Source: Paraburkholderia phytofirmans OLGA172 (GTDB lineage: Bacteria; Pseudomonadota; Gammaproteobacteria; Burkholderiales; Burkholderiaceae). Taken from it: a stretch of 64,000 nt of DNA. A model generated the notes under the pieces. That model saw only the letters and a list, made by a program, of their open reading frames with translations, did not search any database and had not been told where the DNA came from. The stretch spans positions 372,001 to 436,000 of the forward strand of contig NZ_CP014578.1 in assembly GCF_001634365.1 (NCBI RefSeq), in the 5' to 3' direction. Made by a program: the position numbers and the translations under genes. Shown here in pieces: positions 31,780-40,258 of the stretch. Each line of letters opens with the position of its first letter. The first letter of the stretch is position 1.

Positions 31780-33809
31780 AAGCCCCAACTCCAGTACTCA
31801 ACTTTACGCCTCGGGCCGAATTAGCGCCCCTGGCCAACATCGAGGCCTTCGTGGCCCTCTGTAGGGACTCGGACGTGCTGGGTGCGCGGGGGCAGTTCGA
31901 CATAAACGTCTGGACGCTCGGATACTTCAAAGGACAGAACAAGGTGAACCGGGTGGTGTTCAGCACCCTTGCGGCGTCCCGCGAAGACAAGCCCGAGCCG
32001 AGTCTGCCGCATCCGTTCCTGGACTTTGCGAAAGCGACGCTTGTCTACCTTCACGACAAGAAGCCGGTAGAGTCGCAGGCGCCGCGCATTGCGGCGCTTC
32101 GATGCCTTGAAGCCGCCTTGCGCGAGTCAGGCAAAGGCTCGCGGCCGACGGCTGTCGACGAAGATGTGCTGGATAGCGCGGTCTTACTTGCTAGGGCGGT
32201 GGTAAATGGCAGGAAGGTTTCGCCGGCGGTGGCTTACCGGACCGCCGGTCAACTTCAATCTATCGCTGAGCTCATGCGCTCCAAGGGGTTTATCCACCTC
32301 CGTCAACGCTGGACGCATGGCCTCAAAAAGCCCGACGAAAGAGGGTCTCGTATCTCGCAGGAGGCCCTGACGGCTCGGCAGGAGAAGCTGCCTTCCGCCG
32401 CCACGCTCCGTGCGCTCGGAGCCATCTTCCATGATGCCATCGAGCCTCCCGATGTCATGGTGTCGAGCGTCACCGGCCTGTTGCTCTGTGCGCCGGAGCG
32501 CATCAACGAAGTGATTCGGCTTCGCCGCAACTGCCTGGTTGAGGGCGACGGCGAATATCGTGGGAAGCTGGGGCTACGGTGGTCCGGGTCAAAGGGGGCA
32601 GAGGACACCACGAAGTGGCTCCCCACGGAAATGGTGCCCATCGCACGCAAGGCGGTCGCAAACATCATCGAGGTGACGACACCGGCCCAGAAGTTGGCGG
32701 CCTGGTACACGGAGAACCCTGAGAAGCTGTACCTCCACGAGGGGGCTGTGCATCTTCGCGACAAGAAGGTCCTGACGTTGGAGGGAATCGGTCTCATCCT
32801 GTGGGGTGATGCGACGGCGAGCGGACCGGCCAACACCTGGGCTCAAAACAAAAACAGGCGACTGCCCAAGCAGCCGCTCGGCGGACGCAGTATTGGCTAT
32901 CTCTTTGAGGATGTCGAGCGGGCTGTCGTTGCCCTGCTGCCCGAGACCTTCCCTTACGTACCGGGCGCCTCCGACCGGCTGTGCCGTGAGTCCATGTCCA
33001 TCATGCTCATGAACGAAATGCATTCGCAGAAGGCGACATACCTTTGCATGTTCAGTTGCGTTGACACCGACACTATCACCAACCACTACGGGGCGCGCAA
33101 GGGTCGAGTCTCCATCTTCAAACGCTTCCATTACACCGAGGACGACGGCTCGCCTATCGAGCTTCAAAGTCACAGCTTGCGCCATTACCTGAACATGTTG
33201 GCGCAGACCGGCGGCTTGAGCAGCACCGAAATTGCCATCTTCTCCGGTCGGAAGGACGTGAAGCAGAACCGCGCCTACGACCATATGACCTCGGATGAGG
33301 TGCAGGCGCCCATCAGTAAGGCATTGAAGGACGGGTTCACCTCAGAATTGGAACCGGTCTTCACCAGGCGTGACCTAGTTACGCGCGGCGAGTTCAAAGG
33401 CCTGGGGCTGACGGCGGCACATACGACCCAATACGGCTGGTGCGAACACGACTTCGCGAGCGAGCCGTGTCAGATGTACCGCGACTGCGTTAACTGCGAG
33501 GAGCAGGAGTGCATCAAGGGAGAGACGCAGAAGGAAGCGAACCTTCGCATGCTCAAGAGCGAGACCGAGTACCTGTTAAAGCAGGCCAAGGAAGCCTTGA
33601 GCGAAGAAGAGTACGGTGCCGATACCTGGGTCAAGCACCAGACGCTGACGCTCGAACGAGTCAACGCCCTCCTGTCGATTCTCGAGGACCCGGCGGTACC
33701 CGCTGGAGCGCGGATTCGTCTGGACGTGGACAACGCTCCGCTCATCACAACCGACAATGTTCACCCTGTCAGGTTTGTCCGGACTACGCGGCGAAAGGTA
33801 CTTGCATGA
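31776..33809 (+). CDS. Tyrosine-type recombinase 3 of the trio, large, with Cys-rich tail
   Basis: A 677-residue protein, twice the length of a simple integrase. Catalytic candidates are Arg242 (CAPERINEVI), His466 and Arg469 in SHSLRHYL, and Tyr501 (NRAYDHM). The usual second His is replaced by Arg492 (FSGRKDV). A Cys cluster follows (WCEHDFASEPC and CVNCEEQEC, about residues 560-590), then a helical tail. Start 31776 was chosen because its ATG overlaps the previous stop (ATGA), and the open frame upstream is inside gene 2. It is of the general kind found as the large integrase of multi-integrase elements (TnpB of Tn554, GmtZ-like). That placement is from pattern memory, not from a search. 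Confidence 0.85.
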   Translation: MKAPTPVLNFTPRAELAPLANIEAFVALCRDSDVLGARGQFDINVWTLGYFKGQNKVNRVVFSTLAASREDKPEPSLPHPFLDFAKATLVYLHDKKPVESQAPRIAALRCLEAALRESGKGSRPTAVDEDVLDSAVLLARAVVNGRKVSPAVAYRTAGQLQSIAELMRSKGFIHLRQRWTHGLKKPDERGSRISQEALTARQEKLPSAATLRALGAIFHDAIEPPDVMVSSVTGLLLCAPERINEVIRLRRNCLVEGDGEYRGKLGLRWSGSKGAEDTTKWLPTEMVPIARKAVANIIEVTTPAQKLAAWYTENPEKLYLHEGAVHLRDKKVLTLEGIGLILWGDATASGPANTWAQNKNRRLPKQPLGGRSIGYLFEDVERAVVALLPETFPYVPGASDRLCRESMSIMLMNEMHSQKATYLCMFSCVDTDTITNHYGARKGRVSIFKRFHYTEDDGSPIELQSHSLRHYLNMLAQTGGLSSTEIAIFSGRKDVKQNRAYDHMTSDEVQAPISKALKDGFTSELEPVFTRRDLVTRGEFKGLGLTAAHTTQYGWCEHDFASEPCQMYRDCVNCEEQECIKGETQKEANLRMLKSETEYLLKQAKEALSEEEYGADTWVKHQTLTLERVNALLSILEDPAVPAGARIRLDVDNAPLITTDNVHPVRFVRTTRRKVLA

Positions 33810-34240
33810 AAAAGAACCGGGCACCAGACCTAACCGACGAGCGCATTGCAAAAATCCTTGAAACGTTGGACACATGGAAAGGCAAGCTTACGTGGGAGCT
33901 CTTGCTGGATGCGGTCCAGGCGGCGACCGGCTACCGATACTCGCGATTTACGTTCGCGGAATACCCTCAAATTGCGAATGCGTTCTCGCTCAAGAAGGAC
34001 GTGTTGCGCGGTACTTTGCCACATGAACGAGGCGAGCCTCGGGATGAACGGGTTCGTGCGGCTCTCGAGCAGGTCTCCCGCTATAAAGCGAAAGCCGAAC
34101 GGCTGGAAGCAGAGAACCAGCTCCTGAACGAGCAGTTCCTGACGTGGGCGACTAACGCCGAGCGCAAGGGCGTCACGATGGACATGTTGAATGCCCCGCT
34201 CCCGAAGCCGGAGCGCGACCGTTCGAAAGGAGCCAAGTGA
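33806..34240 (+). CDS. Small element protein with C-terminal coiled coil
   Basis: A 144-residue protein. The first 70 residues look like a compact helical, possibly winged-helix, DNA-binding region (LTWELLLDAVQAATGYRYSR). Residues about 85-115 form a coiled coil (VSRYKAKAERLEAENQLLNEQ). The C terminus is basic and Pro-rich. The start overlaps the recombinase 3 stop as ATGA. Position and design are like the small TnpC-type accessory proteins of Tn554-like elements, which influence transposition frequency and orientation. The function here is inferred from position only. Confidence 0.75.
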   Translation: MKKNRAPDLTDERIAKILETLDTWKGKLTWELLLDAVQAATGYRYSRFTFAEYPQIANAFSLKKDVLRGTLPHERGEPRDERVRAALEQVSRYKAKAERLEAENQLLNEQFLTWATNAERKGVTMDMLNAPLPKPERDRSKGAK

Positions 34241-34677
34241 TGGCAAGCGGACAGCAGGTCGCCGAGGAGAATGTGCGTCGGTTCACGACCTGGGCGGCAT
34301 CGAGGACCGACGAGGACTTCCGGAACATGGTGACGCGAGGCGTCCTGTCGCGCACGGAAATCGCGGCAGAGTGTGGGTTTGCGAAATCGGCGCTCGCGCA
34401 GAATCCACGGATTCGGGATGCGCTCAAGAACCTGGAGGCGGACCTGCGCGAGCGTGGCGTGCTTCCGCAGCTTGTGTCGGGAGACGAGCCGGAAGCGTCG
34501 CCGCTCAGACTCCGAGCCGCTGAGTCACCTCGCGCGGCTCAGGATGCTGAGCGCCTTTCTCGCCTGGAGCAGGAGAACGCGAGCCTGAAGGCGGAGAATG
34601 CCGAGCTCAAGCGCATGTTAGGCCGTTACGCGGTGCTTCAGGAGGTCCTCGCGGAAACGGGGAGGCTTCCTCGGTGA
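34240..34677 (+). CDS. Small element protein, DNA-binding-like with leucine-zipper tail
   Basis: A 145-residue protein. The first half (FTTWAASRTDEDFRNMV...LSRTEIAAECGFAKSALAQNP) contains a plausible helix-turn-helix (LSRTEIAAECGFAKSAL). The C-terminal third is a coiled coil (ERLSRLEQENASLKAENAELK). A GTG at 34237 could also start it; the ATG at 34240 has AAGGAG at good spacing and overlaps the previous stop by one base. It resembles what I remember of the VPA1267-type proteins found with multi-integrase elements, an uncertain recollection. It is probably an accessory or regulator of recombination. Confidence 0.72.
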   Translation: MASGQQVAEENVRRFTTWAASRTDEDFRNMVTRGVLSRTEIAAECGFAKSALAQNPRIRDALKNLEADLRERGVLPQLVSGDEPEASPLRLRAAESPRAAQDAERLSRLEQENASLKAENAELKRMLGRYAVLQEVLAETGRLPR

Positions 34678-36920
34678 GCGACCCTACGAACGTCACGCTG
34701 CGTGTGACGGGGGTCAGGTCTCAGAACCCTCGAGGCTTCGGCGGAGCCATCTTCACCGGGGTTCCCGTCGATGCTACTGGGTCTGTCCTTGACGCGTGCA
34801 CTTATGTCGTCGTCAAGGCGACCCGGGCTACCCTTGGCGGAACAAAGGTCGAGCGAGGCCAATGGTGGACGGTTGCAGGACAGCTGGTTGAGCGCCGGTC
34901 CGTGGTTGACGGCTTCGAGCTGGTTGAGCAGCAGGTCGATGCGGAGGTCGCGTATCTCGCCCGCCCGACCGGCGAGCATCTCGTCACGTTCATTGCCGAG
35001 AACCCCGCCTTCGAGGGACTCGGAACAGTCAAAGCCAGACGGCTCTGGGAGCGCTTCGGCGAGCAGTTGTATCAATTGCTGGACGCGGCCGACCCGTCGC
35101 CGTTCGCCGACGTCCTCTCTGCTGCGGCAGCTCAGCGTCTGGTTGAGGCCTGGGCTTGTCACGGCGAGTCCCGCACCCTTCAGTGGCTTCAGGCCGCTGG
35201 CTTCGACATCGGACTGGGACGGAAGGTGCTGCGGTACTTCGGTGGTGAAGCGCAAGCTCGCATTGAGGAAGACCCCTATCGCCTGCTATCGTTTGCCGGC
35301 AAATGGTCGACCGTCGACCTGATGGCACAAACGCAGTTCGGCGTTCAGTCCGACGACCCTCGCCGGCTGCGGGGAGCCGGCGAGGAGGCGTGCTATCGGA
35401 TGTTCGCCGCCGGCCACACGGCAATGCTGTCGGCGGACCTGGTCGAGCAGGTCGCCCCGCTGCTGGGACGACCGCCAGTCGGCGTTCAATGGCGAGATTT
35501 GCTCGCGACCGCCGTGTCGGAGGGCCTCAAAAGCGGCCACATCGTTCAGACGCAGCACGGCCTGCAACCGCTGGGCGCTCTGGTTATGGAGCGTCAGGTA
35601 GCCAAGGCTATCCAGGAGCGTTTGACCGGCGGCATCGAGCGACTGCTTCCTGGTCATCGGGTCGAGCGAATCATCACGGCTTGCGAAGCTGAAGACGGCA
35701 TTGAGCTGAACCCGGAGCAGCGGAATGCTATCAGGATGGCCGACGAGTACGCGTTTGCCTGCATCACCGGTGGGGCTGGCGTGGGCAAGACGACCGTGCT
35801 CAGGTCGTTGTGTCGGCTGTATCAGGACGCAGGAACCAAAGTGCTACAGGTGGCACTTGCAGGACGCGCAGCGAAGCGGATGCAGGAAGCCACTGGTCTG
35901 CCCGCATTCACGATTGCCAGCTTCCTTAAGAGCGTCAACAACCTGACCTTCGATGGTCCCACGGTGTTGGTCATCGATGAGGCGAGCATGGTTGACATCG
36001 TCTCGATGAGCCGCCTGTGCCAGGCGCTACTTCCTCACGTACGACTCGTTCTCGTTGGTGACCCCTACCAGCTCATGCCGGTCGGGCCTGGTCTCGTCCT
36101 TCACTGTGTCATGAGGGTGCCACGCATTCCCTCGACCGAGCTCAAGACCGTGAAGCGCTATGGAGGGGAGATTGCCGCCGTGGCTTCGGCCGTGCGGGAG
36201 GGGGTGTGGCCGAGCATCTCTGCCGACGAGACGGCGTCCGTTGCCTTCATCCATTGTGATGACCGGCAAATCGCGGAAAGAGTGGCGGACCTTTATGCCG
36301 TCGATACCGCTGGCACGCAGGTCCTTGCGCCGCTGCGAAACGGCCCGGCAGGGACCAAGGTACTCAACCAGGTCTGCCAGCAGCGATTCACCGGCGACGG
36401 GCCAACTGTGACTCGGTGGAACGACGAGTTCGACAGGCCTGAGTACTGTGGTTTCAACCTTGGAGATGTCGTTCTCTGCACTCGCAACCTCTGGGACAAA
36501 GGACTGCAGAACGGGTCAATGGGTCGGGTTGTGGAGGTCGAATCCCTCGCTACCAAGCCCAGCGATGACGCTGAACGGGTGCTGGCCTGGGTCGAGTGGG
36601 ACGATGGCGTTTGCCGGGAGCTCACGTCCGAGATGCTTGAGGATGTCGAGCTCGGGTTCGCGGCGACGGTTCACAAGGCCCAAGGCTCTCAGTGGCGCCG
36701 CGTCATCATCCCGGTCACCAGGTCAAGGCTGCTGGACCGAACGCTGTTATACACAGCCCTCACTCGTGCCCAGGTTCAGGTCATCCTGGTCGGAGACGTC
36801 GAGGCCGCCCAAAAGGCAGTGGAAGCCCCGCCGAAGGCACACAGTCGAAAGGTAGCGTTGGACCTAGCCTTGATGCATTACCTCATGCAAGCCGACGATA
36901 ATGTCCTTCTGCCGGCCTGA
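34674..36920 (+). CDS. RecD2-like superfamily 1B DNA helicase
   Basis: A 748-residue 5'-3' helicase of RecD2 type. The N-terminal region has helix-hairpin-helix-like elements (EGLGTVKARRLWERFG, about 112-127, then the IEEDPYRLL motif near 200). The motor shows Walker A CITGGAGVGKTTVL (about 363-376), Walker B VLVIDEASMVDI (about 431-442), motif III LVLVGDPYQLMPVGPG and motif VI LYTALTRAQVQVI (about 691-703), preceded by ATVHKAQGSQW. The GTG start has GGGGAGG upstream and overlaps the preceding stop (GTGA). Coupling to the recombinase genes suggests a part in excision or insertion, or in replication of the free element. It could instead be cargo such as an anti-phage helicase, but no partner gene is present. 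Confidence 0.9.
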   Translation: MSDPTNVTLRVTGVRSQNPRGFGGAIFTGVPVDATGSVLDACTYVVVKATRATLGGTKVERGQWWTVAGQLVERRSVVDGFELVEQQVDAEVAYLARPTGEHLVTFIAENPAFEGLGTVKARRLWERFGEQLYQLLDAADPSPFADVLSAAAAQRLVEAWACHGESRTLQWLQAAGFDIGLGRKVLRYFGGEAQARIEEDPYRLLSFAGKWSTVDLMAQTQFGVQSDDPRRLRGAGEEACYRMFAAGHTAMLSADLVEQVAPLLGRPPVGVQWRDLLATAVSEGLKSGHIVQTQHGLQPLGALVMERQVAKAIQERLTGGIERLLPGHRVERIITACEAEDGIELNPEQRNAIRMADEYAFACITGGAGVGKTTVLRSLCRLYQDAGTKVLQVALAGRAAKRMQEATGLPAFTIASFLKSVNNLTFDGPTVLVIDEASMVDIVSMSRLCQALLPHVRLVLVGDPYQLMPVGPGLVLHCVMRVPRIPSTELKTVKRYGGEIAAVASAVREGVWPSISADETASVAFIHCDDRQIAERVADLYAVDTAGTQVLAPLRNGPAGTKVLNQVCQQRFTGDGPTVTRWNDEFDRPEYCGFNLGDVVLCTRNLWDKGLQNGSMGRVVEVESLATKPSDDAERVLAWVEWDDGVCRELTSEMLEDVELGFAATVHKAQGSQWRRVIIPVTRSRLLDRTLLYTALTRAQVQVILVGDVEAAQKAVEAPPKAHSRKVALDLALMHYLMQADDNVLLPA

Positions 36921-37244
36921 CCGGTGCGACGACACATGACGAGTCAAGGGCGGGCGCCAGCCCGGCGAAGCGAACCCTTGACCGCTGATGGTTTGCCACG
37001 CTGTGGCTGGGTTGGAAGCTCGGCATTCTCGTGCTTCCAACCATGCCATACCGCAGCGCTGTTCGCTATGATTACGCAAAGTCGTCCCTTGAGCGCGTAC
37101 CCACAAATTCAGGTCAGAAGGCGGTTTCCACGAGAATTTGGGGCGTTGTGGGCACATTACCAACAACTGTGTGAAACACAAACCTCCGAAAGGCCGGCAC
37201 TCACTCACATCCAGCGCGCTATCAACACTTTTTAGTAACCATAA
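36921..37244. other. Non-coding right end of the element, rich in inverted repeats
   Basis: About 320 bases from the helicase stop to the right attachment site. GTCAAGGG (36943-36950) pairs with CCCTTGAC (36975-36982). GGTTGGAAGC (37010-37019) pairs with GCTTCCAACC (37033-37042), extendable to 14 of 16 pairs over 37004-37048. Neither has a T run. This could be a recombinase-binding or transfer site, or a structured RNA. An open frame on the plus strand (36924-37235) has no ribosome site and crosses both inverted repeats, so I do not call it. Confidence 0.6.
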
Positions 37245-37290
37245 CCGTTCTAAATCTGACTAAAGCAGTTTTTCGTTGGTAGAAGCCCGC
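37245..37290 (+). repeat. Right attachment-site copy (attR)
   Basis: CCGTTCTAAATC repeats the end of ssb (Pro-Phe-stop, here with TAA). Followed without gaps by sequence similar to that after ssb, it ends in the terminator stem base. By the model this is the original chromosomal ssb 3' flank. TTTAGT (37231-37236) and ACTAAA (37259-37264) form an inverted pair centred on the core, as core-type recombinase sites do. Confidence 0.75.
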
Positions 37291-37317
37291 CCTCCCATAG
37301 AGAGCGGGCTTTTTTGT
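37284..37317 (+). terminator. Rho-independent terminator, probably the original ssb terminator
   Basis: AGCCCGC (37284-37290) pairs with GCGGGCT (37304-37310), followed by TTTTTT. It lies at the same distance from CCGTTCTA as the terminator behind ssb does on the left. It now ends transcription from the element. Confidence 0.85.
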
Positions 37318-37352
37318 TCACATCCCGACTTTTCTCGTCACCAAAAACCCCG

Positions 37353-38153
37353 TCACCGGCGAAGATGCTCCAGCGCGTCTCTCATCGGCAAACTGGACAC
37401 GACAATCGGCCCGGTGAATGGTGTATCCAGATCGACAATCACATAGATAGCGGAAGCAATCGATACTGCTCCGATGGAGATAGTCACCAACGCCAACGCA
37501 TTGCGCGGCGCGATCAATCCGAAGCTGAGAAAAATCACGCACAACCAGAACGTCAGCGTCATCAAAAAAGGCATAGAAATTGAGCTGTGCGCTTCCTCGA
37601 TGATCTTCCATCGAGCGTCCACCGTTCGCCGATATTGAGTCAAGGCATCATCGAGCGCGCGCTGTTGTAATGGGTCGTGCGCTCGCAGTTGCCGCAACTG
37701 CCTGCCCACCGCGGTCAGCATATCGCCGAGCCGTACGTTCTCCAGTTTCTGCGAGTCGTCCTGGGTTCCGATGTTCCTCGGATAGTCACCGGCTGGAGCC
37801 GGCTCGCCCGGCCATGTCGATGCAATCGCCGCTGCGGTGTACACGCGCAGCAGGTTACGAGCCTCATCGGTATCGCTGCCATATTCCCGCAAGGTCGTGT
37901 CGAACTCGATCAGATCGGCCGCATAGGTGCGTAAATCATTCGATTCGGTATCGAAGCTGGATTTCGCGGACGCCGTCATCAACCCGAGCACCAAAGCGGC
38001 AAACGTCACCAGCATGCCGATAACCAGCTGGATGAGTTGTACGGTTTCGTGTGCCTTGTGCTCCTCTGGCAGCAAGGGGCGCACCCACACGCCAAAGCCG
38101 GTTCCGACAAGCAATAAAGCGAAAACCAGCAGGGCCGAGCCTATTTCTGACAT
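37353..38153 (-). CDS. DUF4239 (bestrophin-like) membrane protein
   Basis: A 266-residue inner-membrane protein with a span at the N terminus (about 6-25), a second (IQLVIGMLVTFAALVLGLMTA, about 41-61), a long soluble region with helices (65-195), and two C-terminal spans (LMTLTFWLCVIFLSFGLIA and ALVTISIGAVSIASAIYVIVDL). The layout and the D-LDTPF-G motif near the end are those of DUF4239 proteins, which show remote likeness to bestrophin channels. The function is not known. It converges with the mobile element across the native ssb terminator and is divergent from the chemoreceptor gene. Confidence 0.82.
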   Translation of the reverse strand: MSEIGSALLVFALLLVGTGFGVWVRPLLPEEHKAHETVQLIQLVIGMLVTFAALVLGLMTASAKSSFDTESNDLRTYAADLIEFDTTLREYGSDTDEARNLLRVYTAAAIASTWPGEPAPAGDYPRNIGTQDDSQKLENVRLGDMLTAVGRQLRQLRAHDPLQQRALDDALTQYRRTVDARWKIIEEAHSSISMPFLMTLTFWLCVIFLSFGLIAPRNALALVTISIGAVSIASAIYVIVDLDTPFTGPIVVSSLPMRDALEHLRR

Positions 38154-38300
38154 AGAAATGCTCCGGAGATGTGCGCCTCGTCACTTTCTACCAGCCGCCG
38201 CTTGCCGACCACCCGGGTAGTCCCGCAAATGCCCCTGCTCAAACAGCGGCCGACTTCCGCTCGTATGTTGATGTATCGCAAACGTATGCGCCATCAACCA

Positions 38301-38327
38301 TAAAGTTTTCTGTAGTCCCGCCGTAGA
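38301..38327 (+). promoter_or_regulatory. Candidate sigma-28 (FliA) promoter of the chemoreceptor gene
   Basis: TAAAGTTT (38301-38308), an 11-base spacer and GCCG at the start of GCCGTAGA (38320-38327) match the FliA consensus TAAAGTTT-N11-GCCGATAA at 13 of 16 positions. It lies 132 bases before the chemoreceptor ATG, within the 305-base divergent gap 38154-38458, which otherwise shows no gene. Confidence 0.6.
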
Positions 38328-38458
38328 CCATCTATGTGGCGTTCGCTTAAATTTTGATCAAAGGTTGCGGACCTGGCCATATGGGCTTGGGCGCAGCACG
38401 CGTGACCGAGACCAGTTTTCTGAACATTCGGTCAGGCAGCCCAACGGAGACAAGCCTG

Positions 38459-40099
38459 ATGCTGAAAAATCTGTCGATTCGAACCCGCCTTACCCTGATG
38501 ATCGTGTTCTTCGGCGTGGTGCTGCTGTTCGGCGCCGCCGCCGGACTGTTGTCTTTGCGTTCGAGCAACGCGTCGCTGCAACAGATGTACACCGTGGACA
38601 CGCCCGCAGTCGCCGACCTCGAAGGTAGCGCTGGACAACTGCTGCGCCTGCGTCTGGCGCTGGCGACTTACGCATCGTTGGTCGACCTGAACGATCAGGA
38701 CGGCGCGAACGCGGTGCTCATGCGCTTTGATCAGTATCAGAAAGCATCGAATGATCGCCTTGCCCATTATGTGAGCCGTGCGAGCACGGATGCTGACGAA
38801 CAGCGCCTGATCAAGGACATGCAGGACAAGCGCGACACCTTCCTGCACGAGGGCGTCGATCCGGCGCTGGCCGCGCTCAAGTCCGGCGACAAGACGGCAT
38901 TCGAACAGCTGCAGGCGCACAAGCTGCCGTCGCTCTATAGCGCCTACGAAAAGGCCATGCTCACGCTCGAGCAATTGCAACTCGATCACGGCGCCCAGCG
39001 CTATCAGGATGCACAGGATCTGTTCTACGCGATCTGCATTGCAGTGGCGATCGGCATGGGGCTGTCGCTGCTGGGCGCCTTGATCGGACGGGCGGTCATG
39101 GTGCGGGCTATTGTCAGTCCGGTCGACGCGACCATTGCGCAGTTTCAGCGGATTGCCAATGGCGATCTGACCCGCCAGGTCGACGTGACGAGCAATAACG
39201 AAATGGGCCGTCTCGCCGCGGCATTGCGCAAGATGCAGGACTCGCTGATCGAGACGGTGAGCGCCGTGCGTCACGGCACGGAATCCATCGATACGGGCGT
39301 GAGCGAGATTGCGGCCGGTAATGCCGATCTGTCGCAACGGACCGAGGAGCAAGCCGCATCGCTCGAAGAAACGGCGGCCAGCATCGAAGAGCTGACCTCG
39401 ACGGTCAAGCAGACGGCGGACAACGCGAAGCAGGCGAGCTCGCTGGCGCAGGGTGCGTCAAGCCTGGCTGCGCAGGGCGGCGATCTGACGGAGCAGGTGG
39501 TGGGCACGATGCATGGCATCGTCGACGACTCGCGGCGGATTGCCGACATTGTCGGCGTGATCGAAGGCATTGCTTTCCAGACCAATATTCTCGCGCTGAA
39601 CGCAGCGGTCGAGGCGGCGCGTGCGGGCGAGCAAGGGCGTGGGTTTGCGGTGGTGGCGAGCGAAGTGCGGTCGTTGGCACAGCGAAGCGCCGCGGCGGCC
39701 AAGGAGATCAAGGGGTTGATCGATGCATCGACGGCGCGAGTGCAGGCGGGGTCGCAGCTGGTCGAGCGCTCGGGGTCGACGATGACCGAGATTGTCGATT
39801 CGATTTCGCGCGTGAGTTCGATCATGAGCGAAATCGCGGCTGCGGCGCTTGAGCAGAGCACCGGGATCGATCAGGTGAACCTGGCTGTCGCTCAGATGGA
39901 TGAGGTAACGCAGCAGAATGCCGCGCTGGTTGAGCAGGCCGCTGCTGCGGCTAGTTCGCTGGAGGAGCAGGCTCGAAGGTTGACTTCGGCGGTGGCTGTG
40001 TTTCAGACAGGGAGCGGGGTTTCTACTTTTGGCGGTTGGCGAAGTGGTTCTGCTGTTGGGGTGGGAAAGGTCGACGCGGGTGAGTTTGTAGCAGTTTGA
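38459..40099 (+). CDS. Methyl-accepting chemotaxis protein
   Basis: Transmembrane chemoreceptor feeding CheA/CheW. The 546-residue protein has TM1 ([21 protein letters not shown], about 11-31), a periplasmic four-helix-bundle ligand domain (about 32-188), TM2 (about 189-213), a HAMP domain (about 214-268) and a cytoplasmic signalling domain. The hairpin tip [20 protein letters not shown] lies near residues 365-384. It lacks a clear CheR-docking pentapeptide; the end is Gly/Val-rich. Start 38459 ([11 protein letters not shown]) has a CGGAGA site. The ligand is unknown. Confidence 0.95.
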   Translation: MLKNLSIRTRLTLMIVFFGVVLLFGAAAGLLSLRSSNASLQQMYTVDTPAVADLEGSAGQLLRLRLALATYASLVDLNDQDGANAVLMRFDQYQKASNDRLAHYVSRASTDADEQRLIKDMQDKRDTFLHEGVDPALAALKSGDKTAFEQLQAHKLPSLYSAYEKAMLTLEQLQLDHGAQRYQDAQDLFYAICIAVAIGMGLSLLGALIGRAVMVRAIVSPVDATIAQFQRIANGDLTRQVDVTSNNEMGRLAAALRKMQDSLIETVSAVRHGTESIDTGVSEIAAGNADLSQRTEEQAASLEETAASIEELTSTVKQTADNAKQASSLAQGASSLAAQGGDLTEQVVGTMHGIVDDSRRIADIVGVIEGIAFQTNILALNAAVEAARAGEQGRGFAVVASEVRSLAQRSAAAAKEIKGLIDASTARVQAGSQLVERSGSTMTEIVDSISRVSSIMSEIAAAALEQSTGIDQVNLAVAQMDEVTQQNAALVEQAAAAASSLEEQARRLTSAVAVFQTGSGVSTFGGWRSGSAVGVGKVDAGEFVAV

Positions 40100-40258
40100 T
40101 GTTGAGTTGCCTTCGCGGTGCTTATTGCCTGTGCACCGTGGCCGTTACCCTAATTTCGATCATTTTTAATAGGTGCATTAACGACGGTGCGATACGCGGC
40201 GGCGAATCCTTCAATCAGGACGACCTTGTGCGCGCATCAAGCACCGCAACCCAACCCC

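Larger units (their letters stand above)
28859..37252 (+). mobile_element. Integrase-trio element inserted at the 3' end of ssb
   Basis: About 8.4 kb bounded by direct copies of CCGTTCTA (28859-28866 and 37245-37252), the last codons of ssb. The 46 bases starting with each copy align without gaps at 33 positions and include the start of a terminator hairpin at the same offset. This is what site-specific integration into ssb would leave if the element brings a substitute 3' end. Inside are three tyrosine recombinases, two small coiled-coil proteins and a RecD2-like helicase, all plus strand with overlapping ends. There is no relaxase, conjugation, phage structural or resistance gene. The design resembles Tn554-like and other recombinase-trio elements, but the family is not assigned. 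Confidence 0.85.

Noticed and set aside
29001-36920. Reading the element as an anti-phage defence island
   Set aside because: Only a lone RecD2-like helicase could be a defence gene. No nuclease, toxin, sensor or other known partner is present, and tight coupling to the recombinases points to mobility.
36924-37235. 103-codon frame at the right end of the element
   Set aside because: GTG start without ribosome site, composition unlike the neighbours, and it crosses two inverted repeats. Better read as non-coding.
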